Source of the DNA: Paenibacillus xylanilyticus
GTDB lineage: Bacteria > Bacillota > Bacilli > Paenibacillales > Paenibacillaceae
Reading direction: 5' to 3'
Assembly: GCF_009664365.1 (NCBI RefSeq)
Contig: NZ_CP044310.1
Coordinates: 6,263,501 to 6,327,500 of the forward strand
Length of the DNA: 64,000 nt
Shown: positions 25,670 to 33,836 of the stretch, one piece after another
How the letters are laid out: the number at the start of each line of letters is the position of its first letter
Position numbering within the stretch: the stretch's first letter is position 1
Made by a program: the position numbers and the translations under genes
Notes under the pieces: generated by a model
Told to the model about the DNA's origin: nothing
Database searches by the model: none
The model's input: only the letters and a program-made list of their open reading frames with translations

Positions 25670-27004
25670 TTATTCCTCCTTCAAATGGGGTACGGTCGAA
25701 TCCAGACCCATGGCAAGCAGCATCGTTCTGAATTTGGCAGAGGTCTCTGCCAGTTCCGCTTCCGGTGTGGAGCCCGCTACGATGCCTGCCCCTGCGAATA
25801 ATCGAAGTTCATTGCCCTCCACTTCCGCACAGCGGATGGTCACAGCCCATTCCCCGTCGCCCTCACTGTCGCACCAGCCAACCATGCCGGTGAATAGTCC
25901 GCGATCAAACGGTTCCTGTGACCCAATGACCTCTCTGGCCGTTAATACAGGAGTTCCACAGATAGCCGGGGTCGGATGGAGGGCAAAGGCCACCTCCAGT
26001 GATGAAATATCTCTATCCAGCAATTCTCCATGAATCTCGGTAGACAGATGCCACATCGTGCTTGTCTGGATCAAGGAGGGCTCAGCCGGAACGATCAGTT
26101 GTTTGCAAAGAGGTCGGAGTGCAGCAGCAACAGCATCAATGACCACAGCATGCTCATGCCGATCTTTGGCTGAAGTGAGCAGCGCATCTGCGCGGCGGCG
26201 ATCCTCAGCAGGGTCATCACTACGGGGTGCGGAGCCAGCCAGCGGATTCGCCCGTATAATGGTGCCTTTTCGAGTCACCAACAACTCCGGACTTGCGCCA
26301 ATAAACGTACGTGTTTCTTGGTAATTCACTTCATTATCATCGTGACAATTCGTTGTTATCGTACTTTTTGTTTCAGAAACTTTCCTCATGGGAACCGCAA
26401 ACGTATACCCGTGTGCATTATCCCTGAACAAATTACGCAAAAGCTGATGTGTATCCACAAGATCATCTGAGACCACACGCAGTGTACGGGATAACACCAC
26501 TTTGTCGAGTTCTCCCTGCTCCATCTGCTTCAGCACATGATCGACACTTCGTTGATACATCTCGGCCCCAGGCACTTCCTCAATCTCACAGCCAGCCGCC
26601 GCCGGGCGCCTCTCGTATGATCCGTTTGCAGCATGGCTTGGAGGTTCTGCCCATTGCACCGTTTCCGGGATGAACAGCTCGGCAGAGGACTGACTCGGAT
26701 CAAAAGGTATCGCTCCCACCACAATTGGTTTCCGTAGGCCCGTTTGCTGCGCTTCCTGAATCATTTTGCGAACCTGTTCGATAACAAAATGTACTCCTTC
26801 CACGTGGTTATCATGGGCATGACCCATGTTTTCTGTTGAATCAGATACCACCTGCTGCTTAACAGCGGCGACAGGAAACCTCGATCGTTCGCCCTGAGCG
26901 AGCATGGTATGCTGCGGTGAAGACCAGAAAAAGGATGTCCCCTCTCGATATTGTTCAAGAAGGTGTAAGGCGGAGGTGGCTGCGATTGCACCCGCTTTTG
27001 ACAT
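25670..27004 (-). CDS. dhbC: Isochorismate synthase DhbC
   Basis: Chorismate-utilising enzyme, 444 aa, converting chorismate to isochorismate, the entry step to dihydroxybenzoate. The C-terminal chorismate-binding domain carries KVVLSRTL, ASPELLVTRKG, RANPLAGSAPRS, STEIHGEL, LHPTPAICGTP and FTGMVGWCD. Several ATG codons lie together; 27004 is chosen because AAGGAG is nine bases upstream and it gives MSKAG. It is paralogous to MenF/EntC, but its place between dhbA and dhbE fixes its role in siderophore synthesis. Confidence 0.95.
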   Translation of the reverse strand: MSKAGAIAATSALHLLEQYREGTSFFWSSPQHTMLAQGERSRFPVAAVKQQVVSDSTENMGHAHDNHVEGVHFVIEQVRKMIQEAQQTGLRKPIVVGAIPFDPSQSSAELFIPETVQWAEPPSHAANGSYERRPAAAGCEIEEVPGAEMYQRSVDHVLKQMEQGELDKVVLSRTLRVVSDDLVDTHQLLRNLFRDNAHGYTFAVPMRKVSETKSTITTNCHDDNEVNYQETRTFIGASPELLVTRKGTIIRANPLAGSAPRSDDPAEDRRRADALLTSAKDRHEHAVVIDAVAAALRPLCKQLIVPAEPSLIQTSTMWHLSTEIHGELLDRDISSLEVAFALHPTPAICGTPVLTAREVIGSQEPFDRGLFTGMVGWCDSEGDGEWAVTIRCAEVEGNELRLFAGAGIVAGSTPEAELAETSAKFRTMLLAMGLDSTVPHLKEE

Positions 27005-27027
27005 ATTCATCATCTCCTTATCTTGAT

Positions 27028-27813
27028 TCAGACGCCGAGTGTGGCGCCTCCATCCACACACAAATCATGCATGGTAATATGTCTCGCCTGGTCTGACGCC
27101 AAAAAGAGTACGGCATCCGCGATATCGGAAGGCAAAGCCAGCCTGTTCAGAGGAATGCCGAGACGGTACGCCTGCTGTGATCCTGCAATGACGGCCTGCC
27201 CGCCATGATCATCCTGCCATAATGCCCGCTGCATGGGGGTGTCCGTCGACCCTGGAGATACAATATTGCAGCGGATATGCTGCTCCGCATATTCAAGCGC
27301 AAGACATTTGGTAAACATGGTGGACGCTGCCTTGGAGGCTGCATAAGCCGACATGTGCATTCGGGGTACGCCCGAAGCGTTCGAACCGACAGTAACCACC
27401 GTTCCCGATTGGCGCTTCGCCATATTTCGTACAACCGCACGTGACATATAAAATACACCGTGGGTATTAACATCGAACGTTCTTGTCCATTCCTCGTCAC
27501 TCAGGGATGCCACTGTACCTGTATGCAGCACACCAGCTGCATTGATCAAAATGCCAATCGGTCCAAGTGTTTCCTCGATTCGCTGTACGGTATCGTCCAC
27601 CGATTGGCGATTCGCAATGTCAGCAGAATAAGCAGCCGCCTGATGGCCTTGATGATTAAGATCCACAGCCAGCTGTTCAAGCTGCTCTTCCCGAATATCT
27701 ACTGCCGCTACAACTGCACCCTGTTCAGCCAGAGCTCTGGCAACCGCTTCGCCGATTCCCTGTGCTGCACCGGTGACCAGAGCTACTTTTCCATGAATTC
27801 CTGTATAGCTCAC
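27028..27813 (-). CDS. dhbA: 2,3-dihydro-2,3-dihydroxybenzoate dehydrogenase DhbA
   Basis: Short-chain dehydrogenase, 261 aa, oxidising the DhbB product to 2,3-dihydroxybenzoate with NAD. The Rossmann glycine motif is TGAAQGIG, followed by NAAGV and the active-site Ser/Tyr/Lys in VGSNASGVPRMHMSAYAASK; the ending MHDLCVDGGATLGV matches B. subtilis DhbA. The frame is open about 28 codons further upstream, but GTG at 27813 has GGGGAGG eight bases upstream and gives MSYTGIHGKVALVTG, aligned with the family N-terminus. It is followed by dhbC after 23 bases. Confidence 0.95.
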   Translation of the reverse strand: MSYTGIHGKVALVTGAAQGIGEAVARALAEQGAVVAAVDIREEQLEQLAVDLNHQGHQAAAYSADIANRQSVDDTVQRIEETLGPIGILINAAGVLHTGTVASLSDEEWTRTFDVNTHGVFYMSRAVVRNMAKRQSGTVVTVGSNASGVPRMHMSAYAASKAASTMFTKCLALEYAEQHIRCNIVSPGSTDTPMQRALWQDDHGGQAVIAGSQQAYRLGIPLNRLALPSDIADAVLFLASDQARHITMHDLCVDGGATLGV

Positions 27814-27954
27814 GCTGTGTACCTCCCCTGACTCACTGCCTGTTGAACGTTGATTGATTGTTGAACTCGATTGGATCATCCATGTCATCTCAGCCAATCC
27901 AAAAAAAGCGGCCTATTCCACACCTTAATCAAACAAATATCTATTCCTCCGCCC

Positions 27955-28815
27955 CTAGGCTTCAGGACTGCAGGCCAAACGTATCGTGCGACTGATCAGA
28001 AACGGCAGCACCGAGACATGATTCTCTTCCTCGAACTCGGTATATTGGATATCGAGCCCTGGCTGTTTCAGCGCAGTTAGACGTTCCGTTAAAGCCGATG
28101 CCTTGTCATTGTTGCGGGCAGGATGGTTCTTCTCCTGTTCGCCCATGCCAATCCAGACCTTAACGTTGACCGGATGCTGCTCCAGACCTGCGATGAACGC
28201 CTGTTCCTCGGCCAGCATCACCTTCTGGTTCCAATGAAGCGAAGGGCTTCCAGCAATGTAGTAACGGAAAGCGTCCGGCTTGGTAAAAAGGGTGTGCAGA
28301 ACGAACAGCCCGCCAAGTGAATGGCCAAAAATGGCCTGTCTGTTCCGATCTATGTTGAACTGCTGCTCCATGCCCGGCTTCAGTTCCTCTTCAATGAATT
28401 GCAGAAAAGCATCCGCTCCCCCCTGCTCAGGCAGAATTGTCCCATCCGACTTGTGGGTATATTCCGTCGTGGCCTGCGGAGTAAAATCGTAATACCGATG
28501 AGGCGAGAACGCTGCAGCAGTCGGGTACCCGATTCCAACGATGATGGCCGGGAGTGCCCCGGTCTTCTCTGGTCTGCGTCCTTGTATGCGGGCCGCTTCC
28601 ACCATCGTGCCAAAAACAGAGTTAGCGTCGAGCAGGTAAATCACAGGATATCCAGACGGCGGGGCGGCCTCTGCGGGTTGATATACCATGATCTGATAGG
28701 CATGATTCCCCGCTCGTGATTTCATAGTCCACTGTTCCGAATGTGGAATGGGAACAGTACTTCGTGCCATCTGCTCAAGGGTACCTGAGGCTGATTGATT
28801 GGGCTGAAACGTCAT
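27955..28815 (-). CDS. besA: Siderophore trilactone esterase (BesA-like)
   Basis: Alpha/beta hydrolase of the Fes/IroE/BesA group, 286 aa. It hydrolyses the trilactone of catecholate siderophores so that iron is released in the cytoplasm. The nucleophile Ser is in FGHSLGGLF, an upstream strand reads PVIYLLDANSVFG, and the catalytic His is likely in EEENHVSVLP. It is cytoplasmic (no signal peptide). ATG at 28815 follows GAGGAGG by about 11 bases; a TTG nine codons earlier has no ribosome site. First gene of the operon; dhbA starts 141 bases after its stop with no terminator between. The promoter spacer is occupied by a Fur box. Confidence 0.9.
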   Translation of the reverse strand: MTFQPNQSASGTLEQMARSTVPIPHSEQWTMKSRAGNHAYQIMVYQPAEAAPPSGYPVIYLLDANSVFGTMVEAARIQGRRPEKTGALPAIIVGIGYPTAAAFSPHRYYDFTPQATTEYTHKSDGTILPEQGGADAFLQFIEEELKPGMEQQFNIDRNRQAIFGHSLGGLFVLHTLFTKPDAFRYYIAGSPSLHWNQKVMLAEEQAFIAGLEQHPVNVKVWIGMGEQEKNHPARNNDKASALTERLTALKQPGLDIQYTEFEEENHVSVLPFLISRTIRLACSPEA

Positions 28816-28881
28816 TACGGATGGATCCTCCTCGTTGTTCAACTTACATTGCTATGTGTAGGTAGATCATATCGTTTTATA

Positions 28882-28896
28882 TGAGATTGATTCTCA
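28882..28896. promoter_or_regulatory. Fur box in the promoter of the besA-dhb operon
   Basis: TGAGATTGATTCTCA fits the 7-1-7 Fur box TGATAATNATTATCA/TGAGAATCATTCTCA. On the minus strand it fills the spacer between a -35-like TTGGTA and a -10-like TATAAA, so iron-loaded Fur would block RNA polymerase. Confidence 0.8.
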
Positions 28897-29002
28897 TTAC
28901 CAATTATAAAAGAGTGATTTCGGCTGTCCCATGGACGATATCCAGAATTCATTTTGATTATCTCCATATTTACATATTTTTCTTGATTGATTTATGCCTT
29001 GG

Positions 29003-29082
29003 CAAAAAACAACAGCTCCTCCCCGTGACACCTTTGAACACCGAAATAAAATCCGGTTCGGGTCACTCCGAGGAGGAGCTTA
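29003..29082 (-). terminator. Long-hairpin terminator of the siderophore-binding protein gene
   Basis: AGCTCCTCC and GGAGGAGCT arms, with an inner GTGAC/GTCAC pairing, enclose about 45 bases; on the minus strand TTGTTTTTTG follows. It starts about ten bases past the stop codon. Confidence 0.7.
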
Positions 29083-29092
29083 TTCATCGCTA

Positions 29093-30145
29093 TTATTGGG
29101 TCAATGCCTTCAGTGTATCGTCAATGACTTGACCATAGGCAATCAAACCGCCGCCCAGCCATGGTGCTGGCTCAACTGCATATACATTTCCCGCTTTAAC
29201 GGCAGGCATACTCTGCCATACTTTGGTATCCGTCATTTCTTTCATGCTTCCTGGTCCCTGTTCCACGGTGAAAATATAATCTGCGTCAATCTCGGGCAGC
29301 ACTTCGGTGGAGACAATAGCACTGTTCTCCGTCTCGACGAGCGCAGGCTTGCCGAGTCCCAACTGTTCATATACGACATAGCCGCTGAAGTAGTTTCCGC
29401 CCATCATGCTGATTCCGCGGGGAGCAAAGCGGATAATGGCCGCTTTCTTGCCTTCCGCTACCTTGGCGATCTCTGCCTTCGCCGCGTCTACCTTGGCGTG
29501 ATATGTCTCGATAGCCTGTTCAGCCTCAGCTGTTTTGCCAAGCAGATCGCCAATGATCTCCAGTGACTTCTCCACATCGCCGGATGCATTGTTAAATACA
29601 TAGGTTGGTGCAATCTTCGAGTAACTCTCATAGACACCGTTCTCGGCATAATTCGCGGTGTGCAGGATAATAAAATCAGGGTTGTAAGCCATCAACGCTT
29701 CAGGCGAAGGCAGCCCACTTGAGAAATCGAGTGTAGGTACGTCACTTAGCTGATCCTGTAAGTAAACATGCCCTTGGGTGCCGCTGGCCCATTGAGCAAC
29801 GGGCTTGACGCCGAGTGTAAGCAGGGAATCCTCCAGATAAGGTGCAAATACACGCTCCACTTTGGCAGGAACCACTACATCATGTCCCATTTCGTCTTTT
29901 ACAGTTCGTTCGCCAGCTGCGGTTTCTGCAGTCTCCTCTTCCTGTACCGCCGTTTCTGATGAGGCTGTTGTGGAGGCCTCGGCTGTCTTCTGCTCCTGCT
30001 GTGCTGCTCCTTCATGTTCTGATGTGGAGCCACAGGCCGCCAGTAAGCCCACCAGTAATACGAGCACAATCAAGGCTGACAACCGATGATTATTCCACCT
30101 ACTTGGAGCGAAACGCTGTCCGTTCTTTTTTTCCTGCTGATGCAT
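29093..30145 (-). CDS. Iron-siderophore ABC transporter substrate-binding lipoprotein
   Basis: FeuA/FecB-type binding lipoprotein, 350 aa. A basic n-region and hydrophobic stretch lead to the lipobox LLAAC (Cys ~38). An acidic, Ala/Thr/Glu-rich linker (~40-77) follows, then a class III periplasmic-binding fold starting VKDEMGHDVVVPAKVERVFA with TLGVKPVAQWAS. By context it captures the ferric catecholate made by the neighbouring operon. No permease or ATPase gene lies beside it, so it must share a transporter encoded elsewhere. The ATG has AAGGGGGA upstream and a Fur box only 14 bases before the start codon. It lies between the btr-like regulator and besA on the same strand. Confidence 0.9.
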   Translation of the reverse strand: MHQQEKKNGQRFAPSRWNNHRLSALIVLVLLVGLLAACGSTSEHEGAAQQEQKTAEASTTASSETAVQEEETAETAAGERTVKDEMGHDVVVPAKVERVFAPYLEDSLLTLGVKPVAQWASGTQGHVYLQDQLSDVPTLDFSSGLPSPEALMAYNPDFIILHTANYAENGVYESYSKIAPTYVFNNASGDVEKSLEIIGDLLGKTAEAEQAIETYHAKVDAAKAEIAKVAEGKKAAIIRFAPRGISMMGGNYFSGYVVYEQLGLGKPALVETENSAIVSTEVLPEIDADYIFTVEQGPGSMKEMTDTKVWQSMPAVKAGNVYAVEPAPWLGGGLIAYGQVIDDTLKALTQ

Positions 30146-30158
30146 GATATATCCCCCT

Positions 30159-30173
30159 TGATAAACATTCTCA
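30159..30173. promoter_or_regulatory. Fur box upstream of the binding-protein gene
   Basis: TGATAAACATTCTCA matches the Fur 7-1-7 box with a few substitutions. It lies between the btr-like stop and the binding-protein ribosome site, so this gene can be iron-regulated apart from the regulator. Confidence 0.65.
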
Positions 30174-30194
30174 TTTAGATAGATGGATTATATG

Positions 30195-31409
30195 TCATGT
30201 CGCTCGTGAATCACCATGGACGTTATCCAGATATATATTTGGACAATATCCCGTGAAAATGAGCAGTGCCTCATCCAGCATACGCATAACGCCTACTGCG
30301 GAGTAATCGAACCAGGGATCGCCAGTGATCAGGTGCGTCTGATACTGACGCACAGCGTTCAGCTGTCTCCATACTGGCGAGTGCTGCAGACTAAGCCAGT
30401 AAGCCCGCGATACGGCCTCCGGGCATACCATGATCAGAATCCGGTCCGGATTCATTACATTTAGTTGTTCCAACGTCAGCGGTGTATTGGTACTGGCATC
30501 GGGAAAGGTCTCCAGCTGCAATGCGCCATAGAGCACCTCCTCAATCCCCGGATTACTATAGAGATAGAGGCGCTGTCCATATACCCGGATCACAGCCACC
30601 TTCTCGCATCCCACTTCCTTCTGCATCGATTCCCGCGCTTTCTCTACCCGCTTGTTATACAGTCCAATCCACTGTTCTGCCTGTTCCTCCCGTTCCAGGA
30701 ACGCAGCAATCATACGCAGCTGTGCACGCCAATCCGTCTGTTGCTTGGGTACAAAACAGCAAGGCGCAATCTCGGCAAGTCCAGCTTGGTCCTCTTCACT
30801 GAGTTGATCGGTACCAATGATAGCGTCCGGCCGTATGTGCACAAGCCGCTCCACGTTCGCTTCAAATCTCCAGCTGGTATAAGGATCGGTTAGTTGAAGA
30901 TGGGACTGGATTTCCGTGCGGTGCGCGTTATAATAATACGCTGTCCATTTCGGATCGATGGGCGCAGCAATGGGCATGACATTGAGGGCCAGCAGCTGTC
31001 CGATGACGCTGGAGGAGCAGGTGGCAATGCGTTTTCTGGCGTTCTTGGCATAATCGGAAGGAGAAACGCCGACTTCCTTTTTGAATTTGCGGCTGAAATA
31101 ATATTCATCGCTGTATCCGACTCTGAGCGCAATATCACGCAGTTTATATCCGGATTCCTTCAGATAACGCTTGGCCCGGTTAATGCGGAGATCTGTCAGA
31201 TACTCCATCGCGCTGAGACCGTAGGTTTTTTTGAATAGATCAACAAAATACTTCGGACTGATATTTGCTCTCTGAGCAAGATCGGCAATAGACAATGCTT
31301 CATTGTAATGCTCGTCCATATAGGCTTTTACTTCAGCAAGGTCCGTCTTGGGGCTGCGACTCATAACGGGGGCTAGCACAGCACGGTGCAATTCATTCTC
31401 CAGTAACAT
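30195..31409 (-). CDS. btr: AraC-type regulator with siderophore-binding domain (Btr-like)
   Basis: Regulator of 404 aa. Residues ~20-125 are the AraC DNA-binding domain (two helix-turn-helices: LSIADLAQRANISPKYFVDLF and LRDIALRVGYSDEYYFSRKF). The remaining ~270 residues form a FecB-like periplasmic-binding fold without a signal peptide (PDAIIGTDQLSEED, NPDRILIMVCPEA). B. subtilis Btr (YbbB) has this design and turns on uptake genes when it binds ferric or apo bacillibactin in the cytoplasm. Here it precedes the binding-protein gene on the same strand and probably activates it. ATG at 31409 has GAGGAG seven bases upstream; a longer frame lacks one. A perfect Fur box lies upstream. Confidence 0.9.
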   Translation of the reverse strand: MLLENELHRAVLAPVMSRSPKTDLAEVKAYMDEHYNEALSIADLAQRANISPKYFVDLFKKTYGLSAMEYLTDLRINRAKRYLKESGYKLRDIALRVGYSDEYYFSRKFKKEVGVSPSDYAKNARKRIATCSSSVIGQLLALNVMPIAAPIDPKWTAYYYNAHRTEIQSHLQLTDPYTSWRFEANVERLVHIRPDAIIGTDQLSEEDQAGLAEIAPCCFVPKQQTDWRAQLRMIAAFLEREEQAEQWIGLYNKRVEKARESMQKEVGCEKVAVIRVYGQRLYLYSNPGIEEVLYGALQLETFPDASTNTPLTLEQLNVMNPDRILIMVCPEAVSRAYWLSLQHSPVWRQLNAVRQYQTHLITGDPWFDYSAVGVMRMLDEALLIFTGYCPNIYLDNVHGDSRAT

Positions 31410-31500
31410 GAGGCCACTCCTCTCGATCTGTTTGATCATCTTAATATGAAGCGTACAACGTACGTTGAGGTCAGTTGACTGATTCACTATTTATCGACAA

Positions 31501-31515
31501 TGATAATCATTATCA
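31501..31515. promoter_or_regulatory. Perfect Fur box upstream of btr
   Basis: TGATAATCATTATCA is an exact match to the Fur consensus. On the minus strand a TTGACT/TACTCT promoter pair lies just upstream, so the box covers the start of transcription of the btr-like gene. Confidence 0.9.
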
Positions 31516-31608
31516 ATTAGAGTATCACAATCTTTTCCTCTCAGTCAATCCATATATGGAAATATGTGCACCCGTTTTAGTGCGAATGATCATCGTCATC
31601 CACATGCA

Positions 31609-31645
31609 TAAAAAAAGCCAACGACGTGACGATGCACGCGTTAGC
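31609..31645 (-). terminator. Terminator of the Bax-inhibitor-like gene
   Basis: On the minus strand GCTAACG and CGTTGGC pair with an inner CGTG/CACG, followed by seven T. It lies about 40 bases after the stop. Confidence 0.75.
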
Positions 31646-31685
31646 TCTTGATTTAATCCGTTATCTCCATTGTAATTATTCGTTC

Positions 31686-32435
31686 CTAGTCCCGGCTCCG
31701 CAGCTTGCTGAGCAGACGTAAAATCTCGATATACAGCCACACCAGGGTAACCATAAGGCCAAATGCACCGTACCACTCCATATATTTGGGAGCACCTTGT
31801 TCAGCACCGTTCTCAATAAAGTCAAAATCAAGCACCAGATTCAGTGCCGCCACGATCACGATTACGACTGAAATCCCAATTCCGATCAGACTGTTGTCAT
31901 GTAGATAGGGAACGGTAATACCGAACAATCCCAGCACGAAACTGAGCAGATACATGATCATAATGCCGCCGGTTGCTGCTACCACTCCCAGTTTGAAGTT
32001 CTCCGTAGCTTTGATCAGTCTCGATTTGTAAGCGACCAGCAGGGCGATGAACACGGCCATCGTCAGCAAAGCAGCCTGCAAAGTGATTCCATTGTACAAT
32101 GACTCGTAGGTTGCGGAGAGTGCGCCAAGGAACATACCTTCCGCGATGGCATAGATGGGAACCAGATAGGGTGCTGCCACAGGTTTGAACGAGATAATCA
32201 ATGCCAGAATAAATCCGACGATGGCACCTCCGATGGCGAGAGGAAGTACTTCCTGACCGTTAAAGAACATCATCCATGTCGCAAATGCACTGCCGAGCAG
32301 GATGACCAGCGTAATGAATGCTTTGTTCACTGTGCCGTTAATCGTCATGTAACGCTGGTACCGGTCATCTCCATATCCACCGGCATTTTCAAATGTACTG
32401 TCCTTGAGTGTGGGGTTACCACTGCGTCCGATCAA
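31686..32435 (-). CDS. Bax inhibitor-1/YccA-like membrane protein
   Basis: Seven-segment membrane protein, 249 aa, of the Bax-inhibitor-1-like superfamily (PF12811, the YccA/YbhL-related actinobacterial-Firmicute branch). The N-terminal motif RSGNPTLKDSTF, followed by a short cytoplasmic stretch, is typical of this branch. Bacterial relatives such as B. subtilis YetJ are pH-sensitive calcium channels; a similar role here is inference. The start is TTG at 32435, because AGAGGTGAT lies four bases upstream; an ATG ten codons earlier has none. It is a single gene ended by its own hairpin. Confidence 0.85.
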   Translation of the reverse strand: MIGRSGNPTLKDSTFENAGGYGDDRYQRYMTINGTVNKAFITLVILLGSAFATWMMFFNGQEVLPLAIGGAIVGFILALIISFKPVAAPYLVPIYAIAEGMFLGALSATYESLYNGITLQAALLTMAVFIALLVAYKSRLIKATENFKLGVVAATGGIMIMYLLSFVLGLFGITVPYLHDNSLIGIGISVVIVIVAALNLVLDFDFIENGAEQGAPKYMEWYGAFGLMVTLVWLYIEILRLLSKLRSRD

Positions 32436-32694
32436 AACAATCACCTCTTTTATGTATTGGGTCAATCTTTGAAACCAATCTTTATGTTCTTCGTGTTCTT
32501 CATGTTCTACATTTCCAATGATCTGCTATTCATATGTTTTGATGTTCAAGCACAGACTTGGATGCAATCGGTCGATCACATCCTTATCCATCGTTACAAC
32601 CCTGTAGGACATATGTCCCAGGCTGTAAAACCTTTTTTTAACTTGATACAGATAATTAAATGCTAGTTGTTGCTATAGTTACTAGGTAGAAGAC

Positions 32695-33051
32695 TTAGTT
32701 GTAGAACACTTTGTCTACATTGTATTTCGCACGCATCGTATTAATGATATAGGTCTCATAAATTTCACGGTCTACGGCATCTTCTACCAGACAAACTTCA
32801 ATGGTCGCCACTTCTTCCCGGTGGTTCTTCATTGGAGAAACGGTATCCTCAAAATGCTTCTTGATCCGCGGTCTCAATTTTCTTGCTTTCCCGACAAATA
32901 ACAGCTCTCCATCGGCATTGTAAAACATGAAGATTCCACCCTTTTCACGTGTGATCAGGTGAAAATCGGTGAAACCATAGATGTGGCTAAGCTGCGGGTC
33001 TTCCTGCTTCGTGATGTTTACATCCGGCGTTGGTACGGTAATCTGAATCAT
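32695..33051 (-). CDS. GIY-YIG domain protein (UvrC N-terminus-like)
   Basis: Small protein, 118 aa, consisting mostly of one GIY-YIG domain. The two signature strands are diverged: GGIFMFYNADGELLFVGKARKLRPRIKKHF has GIF for GIY and FVG for YIG, with the following Arg (RPRIKKHF) and a later Glu (VEDAVDREIYETYII) kept. The closest known arrangement is the N-terminal incision domain of UvrC, and stand-alone versions are often annotated as nucleotide excision endonucleases. Catalysis is uncertain because one signature Tyr is Phe. ATG at 33051 is preferred (GAGG about 11 bases upstream) over a start 14 codons earlier. Confidence 0.75.
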   Translation of the reverse strand: MIQITVPTPDVNITKQEDPQLSHIYGFTDFHLITREKGGIFMFYNADGELLFVGKARKLRPRIKKHFEDTVSPMKNHREEVATIEVCLVEDAVDREIYETYIINTMRAKYNVDKVFYN

Positions 33052-33179
33052 TGGGCTCACTTCCTCATTATCTATAGGCTTACATCCTATCATACATTAT
33101 TATAGGAAACCATTTCATCCTATAAGATGCACAATTCACGCTATTTTCAACTATTACGACAATAATTTCAAAAAAAAGG

Positions 33180-33208
33180 TTAACTTCCCTGATTCAAAGT
33201 GGTACTAT
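33180..33208 (+). promoter_or_regulatory. Candidate plus-strand promoter in gene-free region
   Basis: TTAACT, 17 bases, TACTAT: a moderate sigma-A-type promoter. It faces an orphan terminator 430 bases downstream with no good gene between. Confidence 0.3.
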
Positions 33209-33214
33209 AGGGGT

Positions 33215-33660
33215 ATGAGGAAGAAATTGGGCACTAAGACATATGTCTTTATATCTACTTCCGTCTATTGTACCCTATGAATCATGATCTTTTTCATACT
33301 GAATTCTGTAATGTGCGCACCACAACAAGAGGACAGTTAGCACGTATTGCAAGTCTGTAGCTTTTAGGATTCATCATCAATACGACCCTTGCAGCAAGCA
33401 AATGTAGAAAGAGATTCATTGTAGATTGCAACGTAGAAAAAGAAGTAGAAGTACTAAGTGGATTTGAATTAGAAAGCCTGCAATTCCAGTCAGCAACGAC
33501 CAACTAGATCCACGCAGAAGAACCGATAGCTATCGATCCTAGCAAAGAGAAGAATGGTCATGCCATGCAATCTTAGTAAGTCATAACTTCATAACAGCAG
33601 ATCTATATAGAATTGGATCAAGCTACACCCACAGCCCGGCACGAAGCCAGGGCCTTTTTA
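33215..33660 (+). ncRNA. Possible untranslated transcript or decayed small gene
   Basis: Between a promoter-like pair at 33180-33208 and a Rho-independent hairpin at 33635-33660, no intact gene of convincing length exists on either strand. A frame beginning ATG at 33277 (MNHDLFHTEFCNVRTTTRG...) runs on after an in-frame TAG through residues such as FIVDCNVEKEVEVL to a second TAG near 33506, and a third stretch ends near 33573. This could be a decayed gene of about 95 codons or a noncoding RNA. The evidence is only the promoter, the terminator and the codon-like sequence. Confidence 0.25.
33635..33660 (+). terminator. Orphan plus-strand terminator
   Basis: GCCCGGC-ACGAA-GCCAGGGC, with one bulged A, is followed by five T. 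No plus-strand protein gene ends here. Confidence 0.6.
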
Positions 33661-33745
33661 CGTTGTCCTCCTTAAACCATTTATAACAACCTCCGTATAC
33701 TCAAGCCAAACCTCATAGCTTCTTGAGTTCGCAGTATATTTAAAA

Positions 33746-33779
33746 GAAAAAAAGAGACGCCGACCAAGCGGCACCTCTT
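33746..33779 (-). terminator. Terminator of MFS transporter gene
   Basis: On the minus strand AGAGGTGCCG pairs with CGGCGTCTCT around a short loop, followed by seven T. Confidence 0.75.
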
Positions 33780-33836
33780 AAACTATCCCAGAAAGATCCA
33801 TATATACGAGACGATAGCGGAGAGCCCCAGATTCCC

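Noticed and set aside
33294..33503. 69-codon minus-strand frame in the gene-free 33 kb stretch
   Set aside because: No ribosome site, low-complexity Ser/Leu content, and it opposes a more protein-like though interrupted plus-strand frame.
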